Source of the DNA: DASXKD01 sp963734725
Lineage (GTDB): Bacteria; Actinomycetota; Actinomycetes; Streptosporangiales; Streptosporangiaceae
Direction: 5' to 3'
DNA: 64,000 nt
Assembly: GCA_963734725.1 (NCBI GenBank)
Contig: CAVTIX010000020.1
Coordinates: 124,001-188,000, forward strand
Positions 1 to 8,140 of the stretch are shown here, one piece after another. The notes under the pieces were generated by a model. That model ran no database searches and was not told the origin of the DNA. It saw only the letters and a program-made list of their open reading frames with translations. Position 1 is the stretch's first letter; each line of letters starts with the position of its first letter. The position numbers and the translations under genes were made by a program.

Positions 1-2
1 TG

Positions 3-1103
3 ATCGACTTCGGCGTGGCCAGGGCCGCCGAGCGGGTCCAGCTCACCGTGACCCGCGGCGCGGTGGGCACGCCCGCGTACATGGCCCCCGAGCAGGCACG
101 CGACACCCGGCAGGCGTCAGCCGCCAGCGACGTCTTCTCGCTCGGCGCGACGCTGCTGTACGCGGCCACCGGCCACGCCCCGTACCAGGGAGAGACGGTC
201 ATGGACGTGCTGGTCCGCCTCGCCACCGAGCCGCCGGACTTGGCCGGGCTGCCCGGCGAGCTGACCGACCTGGTCACCGCGTGCCTGGAGCGCAGCCCCA
301 GACAGCGGCCGACTTCTGCCACCTTGCTCAGCCAGCTAGGCCCATACGTTGCGGGGAGCGCTGCGCATAACGGGCACCATGCCTACCTGACCGACCCGGC
401 CATGGCGCTGATCGGTGACTACCAGCATGGCCCGCAGCTCGCGGCCCAGGCCCGGGCGGAGGAGGGCGCCGGGGACGAGGCGACGTTCGGATCGCACACC
501 GCCTTGTCCGCGCCGCACGCCCCGGCGACCCGGCGGTGGCTGGCGCGCCGCCCCACCGTGCTGCCGGGCCGACCTGCCCCCGCGCTGCGGCCCGTGCGGC
601 GGCGCAACACCTGGCTCAGCGTGGCCGGGCTGGCCGGGGCGGCCGTTGCCCTGATAGCCGTCGGCGCCGTGACCGCGCTGGCGCTGGATGGCGGGAGTGG
701 CGGGCCCTCGCCGGCCTCCTCGCCCAACCAGGCAGCGCCCGGCTTCCCCCCGCCGACCGGGCCGCCGCCCAGCTCATTCGCCCCGCTGTCCGGCACCCAG
801 CCGGGGATCGAAATGATCCAGCCGACAGGCGACGGTAACACCGGGTTCGTGGTGCATGGCGCCGGCTGGACGCCGCATCGCACCGTCACGCTGGCGCTAG
901 CCGACCGGGCCAACGTCGTGGCCCGGCTGGCGGTTGACGGCGCCGGAAGCTTCAACTACACGATCGACCAGGGGCACAGGTTTTATCCCGGGCCGATCCC
1001 TCCGGGCTACCACGAGGTGGTGGTCACCGGAGACGGGCGCCGGCTCACCACGGCGTTTCAGGTCCACTCGCCGCCGTCTGGCGCTCCCTCCCCCGTACCC
1101 TGA
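3..1103 (+). CDS. Serine/threonine protein kinase, C-terminal part (5' truncated by window)
   Basis: The frame opens at the window edge with IDFGVA, the DFG metal-binding motif of eukaryotic-type kinases, followed by GTPAYMAPEQA, the activation-loop end. The true start therefore lies upstream of the window. The kinase fold ends near base 350. A variable linker follows, then one membrane segment at about 625-690 (AGLAGAAVALIAVGAVTALAL), a Pro/Ser-rich stretch and a ~110-residue outer domain of unknown type. This is the usual layout of actinobacterial membrane sensor kinases: kinase inside, sensor outside. The outer domain has no PASTA repeat, so the ligand cannot be named. Confidence 0.9.
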   Translation: MDFGVARAAERVQLTVTRGAVGTPAYMAPEQARDTRQASAASDVFSLGATLLYAATGHAPYQGETVMDVLVRLATEPPDLAGLPGELTDLVTACLERSPRQRPTSATLLSQLGPYVAGSAAHNGHHAYLTDPAMALIGDYQHGPQLAAQARAEEGAGDEATFGSHTALSAPHAPATRRWLARRPTVLPGRPAPALRPVRRRNTWLSVAGLAGAAVALIAVGAVTALALDGGSGGPSPASSPNQAAPGFPPPTGPPPSSFAPLSGTQPGIEMIQPTGDGNTGFVVHGAGWTPHRTVTLALADRANVVARLAVDGAGSFNYTIDQGHRFYPGPIPPGYHEVVVTGDGRRLTTAFQVHSPPSGAPSPVP

Positions 1104-1155
1104 CGGCCATGAGACCGCCCGGCGGTCAGCCGTCGCGGGACCACCACAGATCCTC

Positions 1156-1962
1156 CTAGCGTGAGCACCAGGCCGGGTCATTCAGCTTGCCCAGGTCCGC
1201 GGTGGTGACGATGCCGTGCTCGATGAGCAGCCGCACCACCACCTCGTCGGAGAGCCGGGTGTCGGGGCTGACCAGGCCCCGGTCGGTGATCTTGTGCCGC
1301 AGCACCTTGATGTGCTCGGCCACCCGGGCGGCCAGCCGGTCCCGGAACACCGGGTCGGTCTCGAACCGCTCCAGCTCGTGGTAGGCGCCCGTGGCCGCGA
1401 GCGCGTCCCTGGCGATCTCGGGGACCCGGGGCAGGGGGGTGACAGCGCCGGGGTCGAGCAGCCAGGGGCGGCACCACATCAAGGCGACCAGGAACAGCTT
1501 GGTCATCGGGTCCAGGTAGATCGGCAGCAGGGTCGCCTCGCCGTCGCCGCGGGCCCAGCTGCCGTCCGGGCCCACGCCCCAGGCCTCGTCGCTGCCCGAG
1601 ACGATCACCGCCAGCGGGCGCCCCTCGTCCAGCATGGCCCGTGACCCGACAAGCACCGTCCCGGCGCGGACGAACCAGCCGCCGGAGGGCTCATCGCGCT
1701 CCTCCATCCGGGGCAGCCTGATCCGGTAACCGTCGCCCTCGGTGTAGAGGGCATGGGTGCGGCTGATATTGGCTATCCAGGCGCCGGCCGCCATCGCGCT
1801 GATCACCCCGGCTCGGCGGGAGAGCCCCCGGCCGGCCGGGATGGTCAGGTCTGCGTCCGGGCCCCGGCCGAACACCAGCCTGCTCCCCTCGGGGATGCCC
1901 ACGACAAGCCCGGACGGCGTGGTGACACGCGCTGCCGCCGGGTTGCCAGGCTGGTGCGCCAT
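1156..1962 (-). CDS. FHA-like domain protein
   Basis: 268 residues. The N-terminal ~90 residues resemble a forkhead-associated phosphothreonine-binding fold (GSRLVFGRGPDADLTIP, then SRRAGVI and NISRTHALYTE), and the C-terminal ~150 residues are helical and unassigned. The open frame runs further upstream, but the ATG at 1962 is preceded by AGGAGG and the upstream extension is low-complexity Arg/Pro sequence, so I chose this start. It lies tail-to-tail with a Ser/Thr kinase, a natural source of phosphothreonine ligands; that link is inference. The FHA call rests on pattern only. Confidence 0.65.
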   Translation of the reverse strand: MAHQPGNPAAARVTTPSGLVVGIPEGSRLVFGRGPDADLTIPAGRGLSRRAGVISAMAAGAWIANISRTHALYTEGDGYRIRLPRMEERDEPSGGWFVRAGTVLVGSRAMLDEGRPLAVIVSGSDEAWGVGPDGSWARGDGEATLLPIYLDPMTKLFLVALMWCRPWLLDPGAVTPLPRVPEIARDALAATGAYHELERFETDPVFRDRLAARVAEHIKVLRHKITDRGLVSPDTRLSDEVVVRLLIEHGIVTTADLGKLNDPAWCSR

Positions 1963-2425
1963 CGCCCTCCTGTCTGCGCCGATGCCCACGGGTCCGGGTA
2001 GCGCAAAGTCTAGGTCTGGGCGCGATAACCGGCGGATCCCGGAATCCGGGGATAGCCTGCAGGGCCCGCGGGACGGTTGGCTACAGGAAGCCCGGGGCGA
2101 GGCACAGGCACGGCCTGCTGGAGGGGCTTCCGATGACGCGGAAGGCGGGCCCGACCGGGACACGGGTCGCAGCGTGGGCAAGGGGGCGCATACCGGGGTT
2201 CGCTCCCTGCGCGCTTCTTTGGGGGGAACCCGCTGGCCCAGCGCACGTGCCTCGCCCCGGGCGCTGTCCGCCCGGGTTCTCGGCGCTGCTCCCCGCTCCG
2301 GCGCCACGCCCCCGCCCGGCGCTGTTGCCCGCTCGGGAGCTCTCCGCTCGGCGCCGTTACCCAGCCCCGGCGCCGCTTCCCGGCCGGCTCTCGCTTCCGT
2401 ACACTCGGCCGGGGAGGACACCCCG
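1963..2425. other. Intergenic region between divergent FHA and J-domain genes
   Basis: 463 bp with no convincing gene. It must hold the two divergent promoters. I see no clear -10/-35 pair or structured RNA; open frames here are low-complexity Pro/Ala/Arg. Confidence 0.5.
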
Positions 2426-2971
2426 ATGAGAGCAGCGCGGCAGACGGACCCGTTCACGGTATTAAGGCTGCCAGCCCGGGCCGGGCTGTCCGACGACGAG
2501 GTCCGGGCCGCATGGCGGCGGATCGCCGCCGCCACCCACCCGGACCGCACCGATGGCGGGGATGCCGGCCGGTTCGCCGCGGCGGCTGCCGCCTACACTG
2601 CCCTGCGGACGAACTTCGGCCGTGCCGAGGCCCTGGCCGACCTGGCCAGGCCTGCGGGACCGGGCGGGCGGCGCGCGGGCCCTGGCCGGTGGCGGTCAGC
2701 CCCCGGCTGGGCCCGGCGCCGCCGGCGGCCGTCCGCCGGTGGGGAGAGACGGCGGAGGCAGCCGGCGGCGGGTCTGCTGGCCGGCCGGTGGTGGGCCCGG
2801 GTGCGGCGCGGGCGGCCGGCCAGGCTCGCGCTGCGGATCGCCGCCGCGGCGGCACTGAGCATCGGGGTGGCCCTGATAGCGGGCGCGAGGCCCGCCACGC
2901 CGGCGCTGATCACGGGGGTGCTGACTTGGCTGGCGCTGACCGCCCGCTACGACCTGGCCCCGCCGGGATGA
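2426..2971 (+). CDS. J-domain (DnaJ-like) membrane protein
   Basis: 181 residues. The N-terminal ~65 residues form a J domain (DPFTVLRLPARAGLSDDEV, then WRRIAAATHPDRTDG) with the HPD tripeptide that stimulates Hsp70 ATPase. A basic linker and two hydrophobic segments at the C-terminus (about residues 135-175) follow, so it probably tethers DnaK activity at the membrane. ATG 2426 was chosen because GGGGAGG lies about 10 nt upstream; the longer frame starting earlier is low-complexity. There is no zinc-finger or client-binding DnaJ region. Confidence 0.75.
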   Translation: MRAARQTDPFTVLRLPARAGLSDDEVRAAWRRIAAATHPDRTDGGDAGRFAAAAAAYTALRTNFGRAEALADLARPAGPGGRRAGPGRWRSAPGWARRRRRPSAGGERRRRQPAAGLLAGRWWARVRRGRPARLALRIAAAAALSIGVALIAGARPATPALITGVLTWLALTARYDLAPPG

Positions 2972-2986
2972 CCGCATCGCGCGGCC

Positions 2987-3589
2987 TCAGTAAGCGGGGA
3001 CCGGGAAGTGGATGCCGAAGTGCCGGGCCAGCGCCTGCTCTAGTGCGGTGGAGGCGGACCAGGACCGGGCCGCGCCGAGGCCGGTGACCACGCGGCAGCC
3101 CGACATCCCGACCACGATCCGCGGGAAGGCGCGGTCACCGGCGAAGAAGAACAGCCGGTAGCTGGCGCCCGTCATGTTCGGGCACATCAGCTGGCCGGCG
3201 GGCACCCGGGGCAAAGCGCACAACTGCGTGGCCAATTGCCGCACGGTGGCCGGGTCGCGGATGGTGAACCCGTGCGGTAGCACCTCGCGGACGTGCAAGT
3301 CCGATGGCCGGGTGGACAGCATGAAGGTCATCCGGGTGAGCCCGGGGATCTCCCGGCACATGACCGCCTGAGTCGCCGCGTTGGCCGGAATCCTCGCCCC
3401 GCCCGGGTTCACCGCGCCAGCGGACGGCCGGGCGGTGGCGCGCGCGGCCCCCGCAGCGCTGCCCGGTGCGGTGGCGCCCGGGCCGGCCACGGTGTTGCCG
3501 CAGGCGGCGACCCCGATCATGAGGCTGGCGGCGATGCCGCCCAGCGCGGCCTGCCTAGCCGCGCCCTTCGGCCTGCCCAGCGTTATCAT
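2987..3589 (-). CDS. Putative lipoprotein, unknown function
   Basis: 200 residues from the ATG at 3589, which has AAGGAG seven bases upstream. A type II signal is visible: basic N-terminus (GRPKGAARQ), hydrophobic core and lipobox GVAAC with the Cys near residue 26, followed by an Ala/Pro/Ser-rich linker. The mature ~120-residue domain has four cysteines (MCREIPG, QLCALP, LMCPN, SGCRV) that could form disulphides outside the membrane. I do not recognise the family. Confidence 0.7.
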   Translation of the reverse strand: MITLGRPKGAARQAALGGIAASLMIGVAACGNTVAGPGATAPGSAAGAARATARPSAGAVNPGGARIPANAATQAVMCREIPGLTRMTFMLSTRPSDLHVREVLPHGFTIRDPATVRQLATQLCALPRVPAGQLMCPNMTGASYRLFFFAGDRAFPRIVVGMSGCRVVTGLGAARSWSASTALEQALARHFGIHFPVPAY

Positions 3590-4007
3590 CGCGACTCCTT
3601 CCGCACCGCGAGGCTTAGGGGCGGCGCCCCGCGGCTTCGCCCGCCACGGCTCATACCGAGCCGGACCCGCGGGGCCGGCCCGGCCGCCTGGGCCGGCCCC
3701 GCGGTCTTTTGGGGCGGGCACTGGGCCTGGTGCGCCCGGCCCACCAGGTGGGTGTTGGTGCGGGCGGGTCCAGCTGCCCCAGGCCTGCCCGCACTGACTT
3801 GGACGGGGTGCGGCGCCATCTGGTTCCGCACTCGCGCAGCGGATCGCGGCGCGTCCCGTCGTTGTGATCATGACCTTAGGTGCGTGATAGCGCCAGTCAA
3901 GTCATGATCACGAAGCGAGGGCGGGGTTCGGAGCCGTGTGGTGTGGGGCGAGACCAGGCACGTTGAGCCACGCCGACCCGGGTGGTCGGCGGGCGCGGAC
4001 GGGCGCC
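3590..4007. other. Intergenic region with strong hairpin
   Basis: 418 bp between the lipoprotein start and the sulfurtransferase stop. It contains one perfect 15-bp hairpin (separate entry) and the lipoprotein promoter region. No gene is supported. Confidence 0.5.
3667..3704. terminator. Perfect 15-bp GC hairpin, probable terminator
   Basis: CCGCGGGGCCGGCCC (3667-3681) pairs with GGGCCGGCCCCGCGG (3690-3704) around an 8-nt loop. It lies downstream of the minus-strand sulfurtransferase, so it most likely ends that transcript. A TCTTTT tract follows on the plus strand, so it could act in both directions. Confidence 0.6.
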
Positions 4008-4871
4008 CTAGCCCGGTTCTGGGCCCGTTGCCACCGGGCGGGCTGGATCCGCGACCCAGTTCGACCAGGATCCGACGTAGAGCGAGGCGGGAACGCCCGC
4101 CAGTTCCAGCGCGAGAACCTCGTGGGCCGCGACGACCCCGGAACCGCAGTAGGCGCCCACCAGCCCGGCGCCGGCCGACGCGCCCAGGGTCGCGAACCGC
4201 GCCCGCAGCCCGGCCGCGGGCAGGAACCGTCCATCCGGGCCGAGGTTCGCTGTGGTGGGCGCGCTGAGCGCACCGGGGATGTGCCCGGCCACCGGGTCGA
4301 TGGGCTCGCGTTCGCCGCGGTAGCGTTCCCGCGCGCGGGCATCCAGCAGCGCGCCGTGGCGTGCCAGGGTGGCCGCCGCCTCGGCGTCGAGGACCGGCAT
4401 GTGCCCGGGCCGTGCGGAGAAATCCCCGCCGCCCGGCGGCCTGCACATCCCCGTGGCCACCTGGCCGCCCGCCGCCACCCAGGCCCGGAATCCGCCGTCG
4501 AGGACCTGGCAGCCGCGATGCCCGAAATAGCGAAGCAGCCACCAGGCGCGCGCCGCCACGGTGGCGTCCGAATCGTCGTAGACGACCACCGCGCTGCCAT
4601 CGCTGACCCCGGCACGGCGCATCCCCGCCTGGAAGCTGCCGGCCGGCGGCAGCGGATGACGGCCCGCCGGGCCGGGCTCGGCGGCCAGGTCGGTGTCCAG
4701 GTCCACGAACACCGACCGGGGCAGGTGCCCGGCGCGGTAGACGTCGATGCCGGCCGGGCCGTCGAGCCGCCAGCGGACGTCGAGCAGGACCGGCGGGGCC
4801 GGCCCGGCCAGCGCCCGGGCGAGCGCGCGCACATCGGTCAGCGGTCCTGGCTGACCGACTCGCCGCTGCAT
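4008..4871 (-). CDS. Sulfurtransferase, two rhodanese domains
   Basis: About 287 residues from the ATG at 4871 (GAGGGGG upstream); a GTG at 4916 would add 15 residues but lacks a ribosome site. There are two tandem rhodanese domains, the N-terminal inactive (SVFVDLDTDLA, VVVYDDSDATVAARAWW) and the C-terminal with the active-site loop AYCGSGV, Cys about residue 242. The CGSGV loop is closer to 3-mercaptopyruvate sulfurtransferases than to the CRKGV loop of thiosulfate enzymes, but substrate cannot be fixed from sequence. It transfers sulfane sulfur to cyanide or thiol acceptors in the cytoplasm. A transposon scar sits just before its start. Confidence 0.85.
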   Translation of the reverse strand: MQRRVGQPGPLTDVRALARALAGPAPPVLLDVRWRLDGPAGIDVYRAGHLPRSVFVDLDTDLAAEPGPAGRHPLPPAGSFQAGMRRAGVSDGSAVVVYDDSDATVAARAWWLLRYFGHRGCQVLDGGFRAWVAAGGQVATGMCRPPGGGDFSARPGHMPVLDAEAAATLARHGALLDARARERYRGEREPIDPVAGHIPGALSAPTTANLGPDGRFLPAAGLRARFATLGASAGAGLVGAYCGSGVVAAHEVLALELAGVPASLYVGSWSNWVADPARPVATGPEPG

Positions 4872-4922
4872 CGCAGGACCCCCTCTGTCCCCGCTTGCCC
4901 ACGGTACCGGGATCACGGGCAG

Positions 4923-4954
4923 ACTTGACGCCCTCTCCGCCGTGAACGACGGAG
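4923..4954 (-). ncRNA. Remnant right end of an IS200/IS605-type element (omega-RNA 3' stem)
   Basis: Directly after the tnpB stop, the minus strand reads a short stem, CTCCGTCG-TTCA-CGGCGGAG (plus 4935-4954), then GGGCGTCAAG. Stem plus a TCAA-type terminus is the form of the right end of actinobacterial tnpB elements, which also encodes the guide-RNA scaffold. Only this end and part of tnpB survive, so it is a scar. Assignment is by pattern. Confidence 0.5.
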
Positions 4955-4970
4955 ATTCCTCCAGCGCGGC

Positions 4971-5140
4971 TCATGCCACGCTCTGGTGGGTTCCTGCTTC
5001 ACCGGCAACCGCCACCGCAACCGGTGGTCCTACGTCGCCTCCACAGGCGTTTCGCCTCTCCGCCCGCCCGGCGGCGAGGATGTTCCTGGCGGCGTTGACG
5101 TCCCTATCGTGCACCGACCCGCACGCCGCGCAGGCCCAGG
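4971..5140 (-). pseudogene. tnpB: tnpB C-terminal fragment (IS200/IS605 family)
   Basis: Minus-strand translation gives WACAACGSVHDRDVNAARN followed by ILAAGR and about 30 further residues to a TGA at 4971. This is the second CxxC half of the TnpB zinc ribbon plus the last RuvC aspartate motif (DRDVNAARN). Everything upstream of the zinc ribbon is missing, so no nuclease can be made. It lies between two minus-strand housekeeping genes and marks an old insertion. Confidence 0.75.
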
Positions 5141-5270
5141 ATTAGGCGCCGCATACTCATGCGCCTGCCCGGTTGTTCCTTGTGGGTAACCGCCCTGCCC
5201 CGCCGTAGGCAGGGCCGATGACGCCGACCCCAGCCCAGGGCTGACCGGCCCTGGAGGCAGCCCCCGACGG

Positions 5271-6410
5271 TCACAAGGCGGGCAGGCGCAGCAAGGGCAC
5301 GAGCTGGTCGGCGGAGGTCAGCGACCCGTGCATGCCGATCAGCGAGGACTCCAGCGGCTCGGCCCGGCTCGCGATGATCGCGAACGGGCCGACCGGGGCG
5401 GCCACCACGTCGCCAATCCGCGGGGCGAGCGGGCTGGCCATCGGGCCAAACCAGCCCGCGGCGACCGCCTCATCCCTGGGCAGCACCCAGGCTCGGTCAC
5501 CGAGGACCTCGGCCCAAGCAGCTGCCACATCCGCGGCGGCGCCCGGCTTCGCGTAGACGTGCCTGGCCCGCGGCTCGCCACCGAGCAGCGCCACTCCCTC
5601 GCGCAGCGCGGGCAGCAGGTCCACGTCGATCCGGTCGTCGGGCCCCACGTCGACCATGCCGTGGTCCGCGGTCACGTACAGCGGGGTACCGCCGGGCAGG
5701 GCCGCGGCGAGCTGCTCGGCCAGTTTGTCCACGTGGCCCAGGTGGTAGCGCCAGGCGTCGGAGGAAGCCCCGAAGGTGTGCCCGGTCCCGTCGAGCTGGC
5801 CGTGATACACGGTGACCAGCGCACGGTCGGAATCCCGCAGCGCCTCCGCAGCCTGGGCCACCAGGGCGCCCATGCTGTCCGCCGGCCGGTACTCGGTGCC
5901 GCGCATGACGGCTACCGACAGGCCCGTGCGTTCCAGCGCGGACGCCGCGACCCGGTAGGTGTGCACACCCGCCCCGGCGGCCCGCTCGTAGACCGTGGTC
6001 CCCGACTGCCAGGCGCGCGGGTTGACAGAGTTGTCCCACCGCAGGCCGTTGAGCAGCTTGTTCTTTCCGGGAATGGCGACCTGATAGCCGAGCATGCCGT
6101 GCTGGCCCGGCGGCCGGCCGGTGCCCAGCGAGCTGAGGCTGGTGACGGTGGTCGCCGGGAAGCCGGCGGTCAGCGGGGCGCCGTTGACCGCCAGCTCGGA
6201 CAGGAACGGCGCGCTGGCGGGCTGGTCGCGCAGCAGCTCCCAGCCCAGCCCGTCGACCACGAGCAGGCATGCCCGGGCGGTGGACGGCAGGCCGAGGGGG
6301 TTGCCCTCCTCTGGAACTCCCAGGGAGGCGAGCAGCGAGGACGCAAGGTCCGACAGCGTGCTTTCCCCGTAGCGCGGCAGGACCGGGATGACGGTCGGCT
6401 CGGCTCGCAT
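5271..6410 (-). CDS. Alkaline phosphatase-superfamily phosphodiesterase / nucleotide pyrophosphatase
   Basis: 379 residues, full length for the type I phosphodiesterase family. The catalytic Thr sits in AGFPATTVTSLSSLGTG (around residue 85), and metal ligands occur in the first strand (ACLLVVDGLGWELL) and in TADHGMVDVG. These enzymes hydrolyse phosphodiester or pyrophosphate bonds with two metal ions. No signal peptide is visible. It starts 11 bp after the DUF5998 gene ends, so the two probably form one transcript. The substrate is unknown. Confidence 0.85.
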   Translation of the reverse strand: MRAEPTVIPVLPRYGESTLSDLASSLLASLGVPEEGNPLGLPSTARACLLVVDGLGWELLRDQPASAPFLSELAVNGAPLTAGFPATTVTSLSSLGTGRPPGQHGMLGYQVAIPGKNKLLNGLRWDNSVNPRAWQSGTTVYERAAGAGVHTYRVAASALERTGLSVAVMRGTEYRPADSMGALVAQAAEALRDSDRALVTVYHGQLDGTGHTFGASSDAWRYHLGHVDKLAEQLAAALPGGTPLYVTADHGMVDVGPDDRIDVDLLPALREGVALLGGEPRARHVYAKPGAAADVAAAWAEVLGDRAWVLPRDEAVAAGWFGPMASPLAPRIGDVVAAPVGPFAIIASRAEPLESSLIGMHGSLTSADQLVPLLRLPAL

Positions 6411-6421
6411 TCGCGCCCCCG

Positions 6422-7015
6422 TCAGTGGCGCGGGCGGGTGGTTGCGTCGGCCAGCGCCGCCGAGAATTCCAGCACCTGCCGCACCGCGTCCTCGCCGTCG
6501 GCGGCCTCGCTCACCCGTAGCGCCAGGTCATCGGCCGTGATGGTGCCGCTGTAACCGTGGTCGGCCTCGCAGTTCTCGTCCACGCACTGGGCCGGCTCGA
6601 GTTCGACGCGGGACAGCACATTCCAGCCGATGGTGAGCACCACCTCGCTTGGCATGGTGACGCCGGGCACGTACGACGCCGGATCGGGCACGACCCTGGT
6701 CAGCGCCACCGACGAGATGCGGGAGAAACGAACCGCCTCGGTGGTGGTCTCCGCCTGCGGGCGCTCCCCCGGCTCCTCAGCGGGGTGCTCGTCGGTATGC
6801 GAGTGGACCAGCCTGGTCGGGGTCAGCACCAGGACGGTCATGTGGCGGCGGACTTCCATAGCCGGATCGAAGACCGCGTCATGGTGCACGACGTAGGAGA
6901 CAACGGCCTCAGAGCCGAGAGCGGAGGACACCGCGTCGGCCACCAGCCCTGGGTAGTAGCCGCTGCGCTCGATCGCAGACCGCAGCCCGCCCGCCATCGC
7001 TCGGATATCCCTCAT
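6422..7015 (-). CDS. DUF5998 family protein
   Basis: About 197 residues. The start MRDIRAMAGG at 7015 is preferred over an ATG five codons upstream because GGAGG lies immediately before it. Features are YYPGLVADAV, HTDEH and CVDENCEADHGYSG, typical of a conserved actinobacterial family without an assigned activity. Direct coupling with the downstream phosphodiesterase suggests a shared function. Confidence 0.75.
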   Translation of the reverse strand: MRDIRAMAGGLRSAIERSGYYPGLVADAVSSALGSEAVVSYVVHHDAVFDPAMEVRRHMTVLVLTPTRLVHSHTDEHPAEEPGERPQAETTTEAVRFSRISSVALTRVVPDPASYVPGVTMPSEVVLTIGWNVLSRVELEPAQCVDENCEADHGYSGTITADDLALRVSEAADGEDAVRQVLEFSAALADATTRPRH

Positions 7016-7101
7016 GCCTCCATCCTGCACTGTCCGTTGCCCTGCGCTTGCCCCCCGCCGCGAAAACCGCCTTGCTGCCCTGGTGGTGGCCGCGCCGCTG
7101 C

Positions 7102-7524
7102 CTAGAACACCCCGGCGTGCGCTGGTTCGGCCATCCCGGGCGGTGTCATGCCGGTGACCTGGACCAGCGGCTCGTCACCGGGCTCGGGCAGCGCTATCGC
7201 GCCCGCGCCAGCGCTCGGCCGCGGCTTGCGGGGGGACACGCTACCAGCCCCGCCGCCGCGCCCCCGGTAGACGAGCAGCCCATTGACCGGGTCGGGCACC
7301 GCGTCGAGCGCGGCCTGGACGATGGGCAGGGTCCGGAAGGCCTCCCATTCGGCATCGGCGCCGAACTCGACCTCGAACACCACGCCCCACCTGTGCTCGT
7401 GCCACTCCCAGTCGGTCGCGCCGTGCGACAGCGCCGACTCGATCAGGGCGCTGGTGTAGGTGTCTTGCCACCGACGTGCGGAGAACTCGCCGTGGAAAAC
7501 CTCGATCGACCACCATGCGGCCAT
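7102..7524 (-). CDS. Conserved hypothetical protein
   Basis: 140 residues from the ATG at 7524, preceded by CGGAG. The first ~95 residues are compact and rich in aromatic and acidic residues (MAAWWSIEVFHGEF, ATDWEWHEHRWGVVFEVEF); the C-terminus is Pro/Gly-rich. No signal peptide or membrane segment. I do not recognise a family. Confidence 0.6.
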   Translation of the reverse strand: MAAWWSIEVFHGEFSARRWQDTYTSALIESALSHGATDWEWHEHRWGVVFEVEFGADAEWEAFRTLPIVQAALDAVPDPVNGLLVYRGRGGGAGSVSPRKPRPSAGAGAIALPEPGDEPLVQVTGMTPPGMAEPAHAGVF

Positions 7525-7615
7525 ACTCCGACGATAGGTGCTCCTGCCACGAAAAGCACCCTGGCGGCGCGCTTTTGCGCGGGCGCCCGCGGCCTCCTGA
7601 CCGGGTAGCGCCGGG

Positions 7616-8041
7616 TCACAAGACCAGGCTGGACAGCGCGTCTCGGATCCGCCGCGCGTACTGCGCGGCCTCCTCCTCGCTCGCGTACCGCTGCCGCGGC
7701 CAGAAGAACCCGCGCAGCCCGTCCCCCTTGGTCCGCGGCACCACGTGCACGTGCAGATGCGGCACGCTCTGGCTGACCACGTTGTTGAGCGCGACGAAGG
7801 TGCCCTGCGCGCCGAGCGCCCTGGGCAGCGCCGCGCTGAGCAGGCGGACCCGCTCGAACAGCGGCCCGACATCGGCCGGCGGCAGGTCGGCCAGCGTCAC
7901 GTAGTGCGGCCGCGGCACAACCAGGACGTGCCCCTTGAACAGCGGCCTGGCGTCGAGGAACGCCACCGTGGCCTCGTCCTCCAGCACCATGTGCGCCGGC
8001 ACGTCGCCCGCCGCGATCCGGCAGAAGACACAGTCGGCCAC
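7616..8041 (-). CDS. HIT family protein (nucleotide hydrolase/transferase)
   Basis: 141 residues from the GTG at 8041 with AAGGAG seven bases upstream. It starts ADCVFCRIAAGDVPAH, the zinc-binding N-terminus of Hint-type proteins, and ends with the histidine triad HLHVHVVPR around residues 97-105. The family cleaves nucleoside phosphoramidates or related AMP/ADP derivatives. Much longer frames upstream are antisense to the histidine kinase and are rejected. Confidence 0.9.
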   Translation of the reverse strand: MADCVFCRIAAGDVPAHMVLEDEATVAFLDARPLFKGHVLVVPRPHYVTLADLPPADVGPLFERVRLLSAALPRALGAQGTFVALNNVVSQSVPHLHVHVVPRTKGDGLRGFFWPRQRYASEEEAAQYARRIRDALSSLVL

Positions 8042-8128
8042 AGATGCTCCTTTCCAGGTTCGGGCCGTCGCCCGCGAGGATGAGGGCAGCGTACCCGCGA
8101 GGATGACGCCGGGGTGGCGCCACGGATC

Positions 8129-8134
8129 TACGCT
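8129..8134 (+). promoter_or_regulatory. Likely -10 box for a leaderless transcript
   Basis: TACGCT ends six bases before the GTG at 8141, the spacing expected when transcription starts at the first codon base. There is no ribosome-binding site in between. Confidence 0.55.
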
Positions 8135-8140
8135 GGACAC

